This document shows, in pieces, positions 46,559 through 57,434 of a stretch of DNA of 64,000 nucleotides. The stretch is from Caenorhabditis remanei (Eukaryota > Nematoda > Chromadorea > Rhabditida > Rhabditidae), in contig NC_071332.1 in NCBI RefSeq assembly GCF_010183535.1, forward strand, positions 1,736,001 to 1,800,000, written 5' to 3'. Under the pieces are notes generated by a model. That model was not told the origin of the DNA. It worked only from the letters and a program-made list of their open reading frames with translations, and searched no databases. A program made the translations under genes and the position numbers. Every line of letters begins with the position of its first letter. The first letter of the stretch is position 1.

Positions 46559-46816
46559 TATTGAATATATCAACCAAAAAGAGAAAAAAATCGATAGAAA
46601 GAATAGAATGCCACAGAATCGTTTAGAAGAGACAAGTGAGATTAGGTCATGGGATAGTCTGCCTATTGTTTGTATTTGACTGCTCTTCTCACCTATTGCT
46701 GACCAACTGAATAACGAAAGGCAATTAGGAAAGAAAAGACAAATAGAACCTGCTGTTGGACAATTTGCCTCTCTGGGAAAATGTCCCAGGTCGAGATAGA
46801 GTTACAGGCCAAAATA

Positions 46817-47250
46817 TATACAGTACCGTGCAGTAAGCTATAAAATTTGTTCTTTTTCAGTTGAAAATGACCAGGGGTGTTACGGTATGTCTGATTGTCC
46901 CACAAAGTAAATTAGGTATAAACCATACAGATTAAAAGTAGAGCTCCATTTTTGTAGTTGACAACTTTTTTGTACGGATGCTCCATAGAAAGTTATAGGC
47001 ATTGCAAGACGACAGCTCAAAAATCGCTCTATTTTGCACTGAAATTGGTCGAATTTGTCGATATGCAACTCTCTAGGGAGGGTTTGTACAAAAAAGTGAT
47101 CAACTACAAAAATGTAGTTCTATTATTGGTCTGTTCAATCCATTAAAAATTTATTTTGTGGGAATGTTTGTTTTACCATAACAACACTCTCAAAGTTGGG
47201 CATTTTCAACTGAAAAAAGGGGTATTGTATGACTGCACGGTACTGTATAT
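46817..47250. repeat. Foldback element family C, copy 2
   Basis: The same nested layout as at 44984: TACAGTACCGTGCAGTAAGC outer end, TTTTTGTAGTTGACAACTTT inner arm, AACTCTCTAGGGAGG centre, and CTGCACGGTACTGTATA at the right. More diverged than copy 1. Confidence 0.7.
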
Positions 47251-47651
47251 CCCTAGAACGGAAATTTTGCGCCGATTTCAAGTCTGAATTTTGTTGTTTT
47301 TGCTAAATATCTAGTGAAAAAAGTTATTTGCGTTTCTATGGCTTCTCAATGCAAAAATCTCACTGTTTCGAACTTTTTTGTGCTTAAAATGTCTTCTAAA
47401 TCATGTAGATAATATTTTTCCAGTTAAAACTTTTGCAAAATTTCAGAAAGTTTTCTTCTAATAATGAACTTCAGAGTTTAAATTCCAAGTTCAGCGCTTT
47501 TTTTCAAATTTCTCATCGTCACAAAATCAAGTTGCAAAATCCACCATCGCATAATCATGGGAACCTCATGAATATTCAATACCTCTTTCTCTCTCTCTCA
47601 AGAAAATGACTGTATAAAAATATGGAAAGCTGAGAAAAAGCTCACTCCGAG

Positions 47652-49952
47652 ATGCTGTTTCTTCTCTTTTGTATTACTGTAGCTGGTTCTGCAATTCGAC
47701 GAGATGTGGATATAATGGAAGCCAATAAAGGAGTTGAAGGCCTTGTTGAGGGAGACATCCGGATGACTGACGAACAACTCCAGAATCTCAATGGAAACCG
47801 AGTTAAACGGCAGATAATAAGATATGGAACATGGACAGGTGGAGTGGTTAACTACTACTTTGAAGACGCGTTTAGTCAAGCAAAACGAGATTTGATGAAA
47901 TATGCCCTGGAGCATATCTCTAATCGAACATGCGTCAAATTCGTGGAAAGTAGTACAGAAAGAAACCGAATCAAATTTGTGAGTAAAGGAGGTGGATGTT
48001 CCTCTTTCGTTGGAATGGTTGGTGGGGAACAAGAGTTGTTTCTGGATGACGAGTGTCAAATGGTGAGTTCCCGCGGAAATTCCATATCAGATAATTATTC
48101 AGATGGGTATCTTCGTGCACGAGGTGATGCACTCCTTAGGTGTACATCACACCATGTCTCGATCCGATCGGGATGAGTATGTCACCGTGAATTTCACAAT
48201 GATCCCGGAAAGATACCTTCACAATATGCAAATTGAATATGGCACCTTCAACGCAGTTCCCTATGAATATGGAAGTGCGATGCATTATAGAGGAAGTTCA
48301 CTGGGAGTAGGATCACTTACAGCAAAGCAGTTGAGATATCAGAAGACCATGGGAAATATGCGTATCTCGTTTTATGATATGGTGAATATCAACACTTTGT
48401 ACTCATGTAGTTGTGCAATGAATTTGGATTGTAAGAATGGAGGATACACGAATCCGTCGAATTGTGATAAATGCGTTTGTCCTGCTGGGTATGCAGGGCG
48501 GCTGTGTGATGAAGCGGTAGGTGATTAAATCTGGGTATTCAAAACGCGCTCTACGGAACACCTGTGAGAAGTAAGCAACTACGCTCTATCGCAGAGCGGG
48601 ATTACATCATCAGTGCCAGATAGTTAATCAGGCCATTATTTTCGCAGGGGCGTAACTCGGTTAAAACGCAATCGTATAGGTTGAAATTTATACCAAAATG
48701 TAGGTCTTGGCGAGATCAATGTAACTGGCGTGCTAGCGGTTAGAAGGCTATCCATAAATGCGCCGTGGGCCGAGCTAGAATGGTTTTTTCACAATTTTCC
48801 TTTTTTTGGCATTTGTTCCCATCACGCGACACACTATCAGATAGCCATCCGGTCTGACCGCCACGGGGCGAGATTTAGAGTCAAAAACTCGAAAAAAGTC
48901 CGAAAATGGCACTTTAGTCCGGTCTGCGGTGCCATAATATGTCACAGAATAAAATCTCGCCGAGATCTACATTTTAGTATATTTTTCAGATCATAATATT
49001 GAGTTTGAAGCTAGTTTTGACCCGGCTTGTGTCGGTCCGTTTTGGCCCTGTTTGCAAGTATGCGGGCCATAAGTAAAACTCTCTATTTTGAACTTTTTGT
49101 TGTTGAAATCTCAATGAAGCTCTCCACCGCAAAGAAATTGTCATTCCAATAATAGTTTATGCTATGTATCTTCCACATAAAGAAATTGACTGCGTAGCGA
49201 CTCAACCCTCTACTCTTCCAGCCACCCGGCGCCCTCCTCTACACGGCCACTCCAAACTGGACTGAAGACTTCATCGAGTTCGGTTATAACGATGGCTCTT
49301 ACACCAACACCTACCTTATGGCTTATGCTTGGATCAGCGCCCCAGCTGACAAACAAATTGAAGTAAAAATCCAGCAACTTGTCAATGTTTCCTGTTTCGA
49401 CAGTTGTGATGATAATGGAGTGGAGGTGAAAGTCGATGAGGATCCGAGAATTGTGAATCCGATGTGGGTTATAAGTTATAGAATCTTTGTACTTAAACAA
49501 TATGGGCTTGTTTCAGATACTGCTGCAATACCGACACAAGTATGATGCAGACCGTGGTGCTGAGTAAGCTGAACCCAACTCCGATTGTTATGCATCAAAG
49601 GAGGGGGAAGAGTGGAGTGACAATCAGCTATAAATATGTAGATACGCCGCCAGTCACAACGACGACCATTACCAGTACCACGACGAAGCCACCTACTCAG
49701 CCAACCACCACAACTAAAACAAGGACTACTCCTCCACCAGCACCTACAACTCGATCACCTACAACAGAAGAGCCAGAAACTTCATGCCAATGCACTGAGG
49801 AGTGTCACTTCACATCTACCGAAACAGAGACATGCCAGTGCACCACCTCTACTGAGGAGACATTTGAGAATGAGGAATGTGAGAAGGAAGCTGGAACCAT
49901 ACATATTGGAACTGAATGTCAGGCTAACAATACTGCTAAATGCATTGGCTGA
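47652..49952 (+). CDS. Astacin metalloprotease with EGF, CUB and Thr-rich tail
   Basis: Exons 47652-48062, 48103-48516, 49222-49463 and 49517-49952, 500 residues. Signal peptide, then a propeptide containing an FxGD-like inhibitory motif (VEGDIRM) and a furin-type RVKRQ site. The catalytic domain has HEVMHSLGVHH then the S-R-S-D-R-D-E-Y segment: three zinc His, catalytic Glu and the family RxDRDxY, with a Met-turn SAMHY. Next come an EGF-like module (CKNGGYTNPSNCDKCVC) and a CUB-like domain, then a Thr/Pro-rich linker and a Cys-containing C-terminal end. A secreted zinc endopeptidase of the NAS family, probably the nas-20/21/22 group by neighbourhood. Intron 2 contains a family B element. Likely pro-enzyme activated by furin. 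Confidence 0.88.
48650..49066. repeat. TIR element family B, copy 3, in astacin intron
   Basis: TATACCAAAATGTAGGTCTT on the left and GAGATCTACATTTTAGTATA on the right, with GCGTAACTCG- and CGGGCC-type outer ends, like 10205. It fills most of the 705-base intron between the EGF and CUB exons. Confidence 0.65.
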
Positions 49953-49984
49953 TTTTAATAAATAGTTGAATATAATTTTGTAGT

Positions 49985-50490
49985 TTTTTCTATGGTTGTG
50001 TAGATAACAAATAGATCTTCTTTTTTGTAGTTGGAAGTTTTTAAACAGCTCTCATAGTTTTTGATATGCATGGTTTTGAAATTGAGATAAGAGAAGTCCC
50101 AGACAACATTTTTTATCGAATGAGGTTTATGAGTTTACTGTCTTCATTTTTGTTTGAAGTTATAGATACTAGATGGCTCTGTTCAAAAAAACCGCAACAA
50201 AAAGTTTGAGTGAGTGACCGGGACCCAAATTTTATATTTTCGTGTAGATCTAATCGAGAGCTAGATTTTTGCAGTTGGCAACTTTTTGATAACTGTTCAC
50301 GCTTTCGAGATATGCGCTTTCAAAGACAAGCCACTGAAAGCGATAGAGAGCATCAAGAGAGACGCAGAGAAGTCAGACACTCTACCTTCTCTGCGTCTCT
50401 CTCCCCCTACCGCTAACTTCCACGGCTCATATCTCAAAAACCACAAGGACTATCAAAAAGTTGTCAACTTCAAAAATAAAGATCTATCCT
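49985..50490. repeat. Family A foldback repeats
   Basis: A solo arm (TTTTTTGTAGTTGGAAGTTT near 50020) is followed by a full copy at 50255-50490: TTTGCAGTTGGCAACTTTTT, GAGATATGCGCTTTCAAAGA, core GACGCAGAGAAGTCAGACAC with inverted CCTTCTCTGCGTCTCTC, mirrored arm AAAAGTTGTCAACTTCAAAA. Confidence 0.65.
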
Positions 50491-50747
50491 TGCTTTATCT
50501 AATTAATATAAATATGCTCATGGGACCTGGTGACACTCTTTCAAACTTTTTTGACTGAAAATTTCATAATTCCTAATTTTTGCAAAGTTAATCACCGCCA
50601 AGAGTCAAAACATCAAGCACAAAATCTGTGACTTGCCCCCTCTCCCTCCTTCTGACTCAATAGTCATGCTGGTAAATTGATTGGATTAGGATGATTAGAT
50701 CAATGCGACAAAACCGACAATTTCAACACTCTTCCAGTACACAAAAA

Positions 50748-52233
50748 ATGAACTGCTACGAGTCAGCACCCGAGCCATATGCATCTCTCATGAGATACCC
50801 TCATATTCTATCTATAATCCTGTATTCCTTAGCTTTCAGAGCTCTTTGCAAAAAGCAAAATGAGAATTTCCATTCGTTTAGTCGACTCCTTTTATGGCAC
50901 ACAATTGGAAGTTTTGTGTCGCAAATGTATTTTTCATTTCTTGCATTACCAGTGTCCTACCTCCCTTATCCAGTATACAGAAGCGCTGGGGTCTTCATGT
51001 ATTTAGACGTGCCAGGTGTCTTAGTAATGAATCTGGAACTTATACTTATAACACGTAAGGATTTTTAGATTTTATTAATTTAACCTAGTTGATGAAATTT
51101 CAGATTCCGCGTTATCCACCATTGAGCTATTACGGTTCCGTCTCGAGGCAGCAAGACCGGACCGCAGTAAATTTGACCCAATTAAAGTTCTGGTCTACTT
51201 ATTCCGGTTGAATTTAATAGTCATTTTCTTATATCTGACCAGCAGCACACCACATGCAATTGAGAAGCAGAAGGAGTACAAGTTTCAGTTTTCTCAGGTA
51301 TGTATGTTTTGGTACGGTACCACTCCGAGTACGGTAATGGCAAAACTTGTAGTCAAAGACCCAGTTCCCAATTTTTGTGAGATAAACTAATCTCCCGTAC
51401 AAAAAAAACATGTCAACTACAAAAATGTACGGTTGAGAAGCGAGAAAAACCAATGAACTCATACTTTTGGGTTTTCAGTCATAGTTTTTATCGTGTTTGT
51501 CATGCATTGAGGAGTCTAGAACTCTTTTTTCTCTTGTTTTGGACAAAATTTATTTCAAAATCGTAACGCATGGAGACAGAATCAAGGATACTATAATATG
51601 CGGTAGCTCGCTGTCTCTAAACGAGAGTACGGTAGCTGGGTAAAACTGCATTCCGCTCAACCCTGTACGGTAGAGCGTACTTAAAAAAACACCTTCCAAT
51701 TTTCAGGCCTACCCTTCTCTCCCCGTCTCCAACCTCATCCAATGCCCAAATGTATTCATTTTCCCACCAATCACAGATAACCAATACATGACGTCACTTG
51801 TATCTATGTGCTCTGTCACCACTACCACTCTATTCCTGGTCGTTATCTCAGTTATAACTATACCATTCCGAATTCGGGCTCTTAAGAAAACAGCGTCGAA
51901 AAAAACTATAGAAGTGCAGAAAATGTTTTTTGTTAGCGTCTTTCTTCAAGCAATAATCAATTCCTTGTTTTTTATATTCCCAGTTTCCGAGTTTTTGAAG
52001 TTTGCCATTGGGAACGAACTAACGGATGGTGGTGAGTGGAAAACGCGCTCTATCGCACCTGAATTCAAATTTTAGGTCATTTCCAATTAGTTCTCATATT
52101 GATGCCATACCATGGAACTGCCGCCACAATTATCATGATATGTTTCACAAGACCCATTCGTGATAGTATAACAGGAACCTTCACGACTGGGAAAGTTGCA
52201 TCAGCGAAGAGTATTTCTAGAACAATGGCTTAA
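50748..52233 (+). CDS. Serpentine chemoreceptor, srh-like (7TM)
   Basis: Exons 50748-51054, 51104-51297, 51707-52031 and 52076-52233, 327 residues. Several hydrophobic segments are visible (ILSIILYSLAFRAL, GVLVMNLELILIT, VLVYLFRLNLIVIFLYL, TTTLFLVVISVITIPF, FVSVFLQAIINSLFF). The C-terminal L-M-P-Y-H-G-T-A-A-T-I-I-M and TRPIRD segments match the PYHG...KPYR signature of the srh/str superfamily, which I recall from C. elegans. Start chosen at MNCYES because srh proteins begin with short Cys-containing N-termini; an in-frame ATG at 50691 is possible. Presumed ciliary chemoreceptor of sensory neurons with unknown ligand. Intron 2 contains a TAGAGCG motif. Confidence 0.78.
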
Positions 52234-52265
52234 CATCTTTATTCTTTATATTATATTATTCTATA

Positions 52266-54052
52266 TTATGGATCATGTCTATAATGAATAATGTACTCAT
52301 CCATACCAACCGAATTATACGCCATGACAATTGTTGGTGAATGAAATGACCGATCGAATTGTCCAGTACCACAACAAAAGCGTCGACTTGTCAACCTGTC
52401 ATCATCATTGATCTTGATTTCCAGACCTCCACGACTACATCCAGGGACACATTTTTCTTTGGAGACAAGCTCGATGCGAGTTACGATAGATTTGTTAGCG
52501 GGGGCCTCAATCCACAGATAACTGTAGATGAAATCCACTTGCCGTTCATCTCCATTTCTAAACCCTGCATCCAGTTTTATGGTTACTGTCTGGGGTTCCA
52601 GTGTTGCTATTACAGTCTGCCCTGGCTCAGCGCGCCGGCTACAATCATCTCCACCGTAACCATATGGGCAATTACATTGAGAGCAGTTAGCGGGGTTGGG
52701 GTATCCATTGTTCTGGCATTTTAGGTCGGTGTCGCAGGAGCATTCATAGTACTTGTTGATCATCAGGTAGTCGTAGAAGGCCAGCATCTCGGTACCCATT
52801 GTGTCCGTCATACGGATGTTTTTCTCGATTGGGTAGTAGTTGCCACTGGAATTCGTTGGATTAGGTTTCAGTTTTTAGGTGCGTAACTCGCTTCAAACCG
52901 AGTTTTTTGAGCTGAAAAGTATACCAAATTTTAGATCTCGGCGAGATTTTTGTCTGTGACATATTATGGCAACACAGACCGGGCTAAAGTGTCATTTTCC
53001 GACTTTTTTCGAGTTTTTGACTCTAAATCCCGCCCCGTGGCGGTCAGACCGAATGGCTATTTGTTAGTGTGCTGCGGGATGGGAACAAGTGCCAAAAAGA
53101 AGAGAAATGGTGAAAAACCCATTGTAGACATTCTAGTCATAGACATAGATCTCACCGAGATCTGCATTTTGTTATACTTTTCAGCTCATAAAACTCAGTT
53201 TGAAGCGAGTTACGCTCCTTCGAGTATGATGGCTTGATTCAATATCTGGAGCTGATCTTGTAATCTCACTCTACTGGAGTTAGCTGTATGTCTACGAAGA
53301 TGGCGATAGAGCGCATTTTATAGTTAAAGTTTCGTGGAGCGCGTTTCCCTAGATATTCAAAATTCAACCGGCCGGATCAAAACTAGTCATTAAACCTACA
53401 TTTTGCAGTTTTTGTTCTGTTCTGAGTGGTTCTGACACGGGCGGTTTCTGACATTCAATCCGAACTCACCTCTCATCGGGGTAATGCATCACACTTCCAT
53501 AGTCATAGGGCACATACAGAGTTTGACCTTCATATATCTTATACTGATCCCTCATATCCGGCGTCATATCCTCTAAATTCATCTTGAAATCCAGGTATTG
53601 ATCCCTATCGGATCGCTGATGAGTATGAATGAATCCCAGACTGTGGATGAGCTCATGCGCGGCTGCTCCAGAGGAATAGCATGCGGACACAAAGCTAAAT
53701 TTTTGATGTGGTCGGACATGACCGATTTCCGCGTAACAGAAGTTTTGAGTGGGGTCACTCTCCATTCGAATCATGACATCGGAAGGTTCAGTGGAGAATT
53801 TGATGCAAGTGTGAGTGGAGATTAGTTCCATGGCACGTAGGACGGCTTCCGACATTGAGAGATCTGGAATAAGTCTCATTGTCTGAAAACCCTGCTAATC
53901 TCACCAAACAGGTTGTCATCAAAATAGTAGTGCACCGTATTATTAGGCCATTTGAATTGCTCATGGTCCGGTCCACGTTGAAATACTTGTCGCTTCTCTA
54001 TAATTCTGGCAATATTTCCTTGAAGGCATAGAAGAAGTAGGAGAGGAATCAT
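52266..54052 (-). CDS. Astacin metalloprotease with EGF and CUB, short propeptide
   Basis: Exons 53905-54052, 53470-53863 and 52266-52845, 373 residues. A signal peptide (MIPLLLLLCLQG) is followed almost at once by an EKR site, so the propeptide is very short and lacks the FxGD inhibitory motif. Active site HELIHSLGFIHTHQR then S-D-R-D-Q-Y; Met-turn SVMHY. EGF-like module (CQNNGYPNPANCSQCNC) and CUB-like C-terminus follow. A TATA-like TATATAAAAAG lies about 35 bases upstream of the ATG. Intron 1 is 41 bases; its acceptor at 53864 was chosen because it gives the standard spacing to the IST-HTC segment. Intron 2 contains a family B element. The EGF-to-CUB order agrees with nas-20/21/22. Confidence 0.87.
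52878..53228. repeat. TIR element family B, copy 4, in astacin intron
   Basis: GCGTAACTCGCTTCAAACCG on the left and GTTTGAAGCGAGTTACGC on the right form well-matched inverted ends. Inside are ATACCAAATTTTAGATCTCG and GAGATCTGCATTTTGTTATA. The copy shares the TCCCGCCCCGTGGCGGTCAG centre with the one at 48650 in the opposite sense. Confidence 0.7.
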
Positions 54053-54500
54053 TTTGGTACTCACTGGGGGGCTTTCTCTTTTTATATACATACATACTTT
54101 TTTATGACAACAGTAATACTCTTTTGAGGGACGGGAGGTATAATAAAAAGTGAATAATGAAAAGCACAAAGTACAATGAGAGGGCGTATTCAAGAAAACC
54201 GATTTTATTGAAATAAGACATGATCAGTTTCAAATTGGAAAAAAGAAGGAAACGCAAAAAATGAAACAGCTGATAGCTTGCATCGGACTTACTGATGCAG
54301 TTTAAATTACAATTGAGCAAGAAATTCTGCATAATAGAGCACAATGCCATCACTCAAAAAGTCAAAAACTATTGTCCTGCCAGCGCTTTTCAAATTCTTA
54401 TACAACAAAATAATGGACTTTTCTTGTATAACTATTGTTGAAACACACATGACTCATGTTTAATTTTACTATATAAACCTCAGAGTGTTTACAGTCTTCA

Positions 54501-55876
54501 ATGAGTTCTGTCATGAATTTTATTCTACTCACCCTTGCCGTTGGTACTGTAATTGGAAGTTATGCGTGAGTTTGGATCCTATGATATTTTGCAAACTAAT
54601 AACTGTTTTCGGTCCGCGAAATAAACGACAAGCACTACCAGAGTACAGAAAATGGACAAACAACACTATGAATTATTTTTATTTTGAAGATTTGCGTATG
54701 GATTTAAAGTCTTCAAAACTCAAAAAACTATAAAGTCTGATTTCAGCATTCGAGATGAGAGCAATGTTCAGAGATGCATTTAACTACCTAAGCAGCCACT
54801 CTTGTCTGAAATTCAACTACGACGAGAATGCCCAATCTTCCGTTAAAATCAACTTGGGCAATAATTGTTGGTCATATTATGGAATGCGGGATGAGCAGCA
54901 GGATCTGTTATTTGCTTACAACTGTGCAGCTGTAAGCGTTTTCTATGAACATTTATTAATTTGAGTCCAAAAAATTTCAGTTCGGAGTGGCTCTTCATGA
55001 AGTTATGCACGCACTTGGGTTTGCTCACAGTCAGGCTAGAACTGATCGTGATGAATACATTGTAGTTGATTCAAATAATCATAATGACAGAATAGAAAAC
55101 ACTGCTAATCTGGTACCATTTGATTATGGAAGTGTTATGTTATATGCAAGAGAGTTAGTTGTTTTTCAAATAGAATATGTTCTAATTGTGAGTTTCAGTG
55201 ACACCAAATGGCCCATTGACCCAGAATACAACTACACAATGGGAAGTTTGCGAGTTGCTTTCTACGATATGATCTTGCTGAATGAGTTCTATGAATGCAA
55301 CTGTGACAACCATCCAGTCAAACTAGACTGCCAAAATGGAGGATATCAGAATCCAGCTAACTGCAATGAGTGCCTGTGCACCGATGGGTTTGGAGGGCAA
55401 CTTTGTGACAAGCTAGTTGGAACTGTACTTGAAGCATCCACAGAGTGGCAAAGTAATGGACTAAGAATTTGGAACAAAAAAGGAATCGAAAACAATACAA
55501 TGCCAGTTCACCACTTTTTCCATGTTACGGTGAGAATGGTTTGAGAGAAGTTTTCAGATATCAAGAGTTCATATTCCAGGCACCAGAAGGATCAGTAATT
55601 GAAGTGAGAATCACAAAACTCTATGGGTTCTACTGTCACGACTTTTGCGATTACAATGGAGTGGAGTTGAAATATAAAACTGATCGCCGTATTGTTAGTC
55701 CGTTGGTCTGCTGCGACAATGATAACTTGTGGAATACTACGAGATCCTCGACTAATAATCCGTTTGTGATTGTGAAGTATGGAGACAATCGTACCCCGAT
55801 TTTTGGGTTCGAGTATCGATATGTGCCAGGGAACTCAACTGTTTCAGAGGTAACTAATGAAATAGCTTCTGACTAA
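54501..55876 (+). CDS. Astacin metalloprotease, tandem copy 1; possible splice-site loss
   Basis: Exons 54501-54565, 54649-54695 (see below), 54747-54931, 54981-55153, 55199-55529 and 55580-55876, about 365 residues. Signal peptide MSSVMNFILLTLAVGTVIGS. Active site HEVMHALGFAHSQAR then T-D-R-D-E-Y, Met-turn SVMLY (Leu in place of the usual His). EGF-like module (CQNGGYQNPANCNECLC) and CUB-like domain. The intron 1 acceptor homologous to the sister gene reads TTTTCGG instead of TTTTCAG (54606-54612). The next in-frame AG, at 54647-54648, keeps the frame but removes the K-R-Q-A-L processing segment. The gene is therefore intact only if that site is used. A TATA-like TATATAAAC lies about 30 bases upstream of the ATG. 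Confidence 0.75.
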
Positions 55877-56127
55877 TATTGCATTCAAAATGAATATTTC
55901 AAATCCGCATATTCCTCTTTGTCTTCATCAAACCTGTCAGGTCCGTGTCAGTATACCTAGCAAGTGTGCGTTCTCTGTACCACTCCTCCGAAAAAGGTGT
56001 TTTATTGGTTTTCTCGAGTAAGTATATCACCGAGTCCAACAACCGTTTTATCACTTTTTTATTACTCCACGGAGGTGTGTTATAAAAGCGAAATAGTACA
56101 GTACTCACTCACATTCTGAGCAACACA

Positions 56128-57434
56128 ATGAAGTTGACAGTAATCCTACTGTTGGTAGCTGCCACTGGTCTCTTCGCCGGGTCGCCACATCACAAGTAAG
56201 AGGGATTCTACATAATTTAAGATTTTTTGAAAGTTTTCAGAAACCGAAACCGCGGAAAACGACAAGCTCTATCGGATGTTAACAAATGGACTAATAACAC
56301 TATGAACTACTACTACCACAACTTGCGTAAGCCCCTAGTCAGAAAATCTAGATCTGGAAATTTTCAGCCCTTGAAATGCAAGCCATGTTCCGCGACACCT
56401 TCCAGTACCTCAGCAGTCATTCCTGCCTGAAATTCAAGTATGATGAAACAGCAGAATCTGCAGTCCGGATTCAGGAGGGACGGTTGTGTAACTCCCAGCT
56501 TGGCATGGTTTATGGATTTCAGCAGGACTTGAATTTCGCGTACAACTGTGCGGCGGTGAGTTTTGGGTGGTCCAATGGGTGCCCTTATCTATAAGCTACT
56601 AAAATTTCAGTTCGGTGTAGCCCTCCATGAAACAATGCATGCACTTGGTATAGCTCACGGACAGGCTAGAAGCGATCGGGACCAATATATCGTAGTGGAT
56701 TCCAATGATCATAATGATGGTATAGAAGAGAATACTATCAATTCAGTGCCATTCGACTATGGAAGCGTTATGTTGTACTGGAGGGATCGATTCCGTTGGC
56801 CAAAGGATCCAGAGTACAACTACACCATGGGAAGTCTGCGAGTCGCGTTTTATGATATGATCCTTCTGAATGACTACTATAAATGCAACTGTGATAGCCA
56901 CCCGACTAAACTGGACTGTAAGAACGGAGGCTATCAGAATCCGGCGAACTGTGATGCTTGTCTGTGTACTGATGGATTTGGAGGACAGTTGTGTGACCAG
57001 CTCGATGGAATAGTACTAACTGCGGAAACTGAATGGAAAAATGTTATAGCGAGGACTATTAACAAGAAGGGAATCGATCCGAACACTATGCCACAAAACA
57101 CTATTTTCCATGTGACGGTTGGTTTGCCTGGACCAGGCAGCCTGGGAGAGTATAAAATAACTCAAATTATATTTAGGCGCCTGAAGGATCCACAATCGAG
57201 GTGAGAATCACCGAACTCTACGGATTCCATTGTCATGATTTCTGTGATTATAATGGAGTGGAGTTGAAATACAAAACTGATCGTCGGATTGTTAGTCCGT
57301 TGGTCTGCTGTGATGATGATAATCTGTGGAACAAGACACGATCCTCGACTAATAATCCGTTTGTGATTGTGAAATATGGAAACGACCGTACCCCGATTTT
57401 GGAGTTCGAGTATCGATATGTTCCAGGAAAATGA
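56128..57434 (+). CDS. Astacin metalloprotease, tandem copy 2
   Basis: Exons 56128-56195, 56241-56326, 56368-56555, 56611-57117 and 57177-57434, 368 residues. Signal peptide (MKLTVILLLVAATGLFAGS), then a very short pro-region ending RGKRQ, a furin-type site. No FxGD motif. Active site HETMHALGIAHGQAR then S-D-R-D-Q-Y, Met-turn SVMLY. EGF-like (CKNGGYQNPANCDACLC) and CUB-like domain (FCDYNGVELKYKTDRR). Same exon plan as the copy at 54501, except that the fourth and fifth exons are joined. The last exon is nearly identical between the two. Secreted zinc endopeptidase; substrate unknown. A TATA-like TTATAAAAG lies 39 bases or so upstream. Confidence 0.87.
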
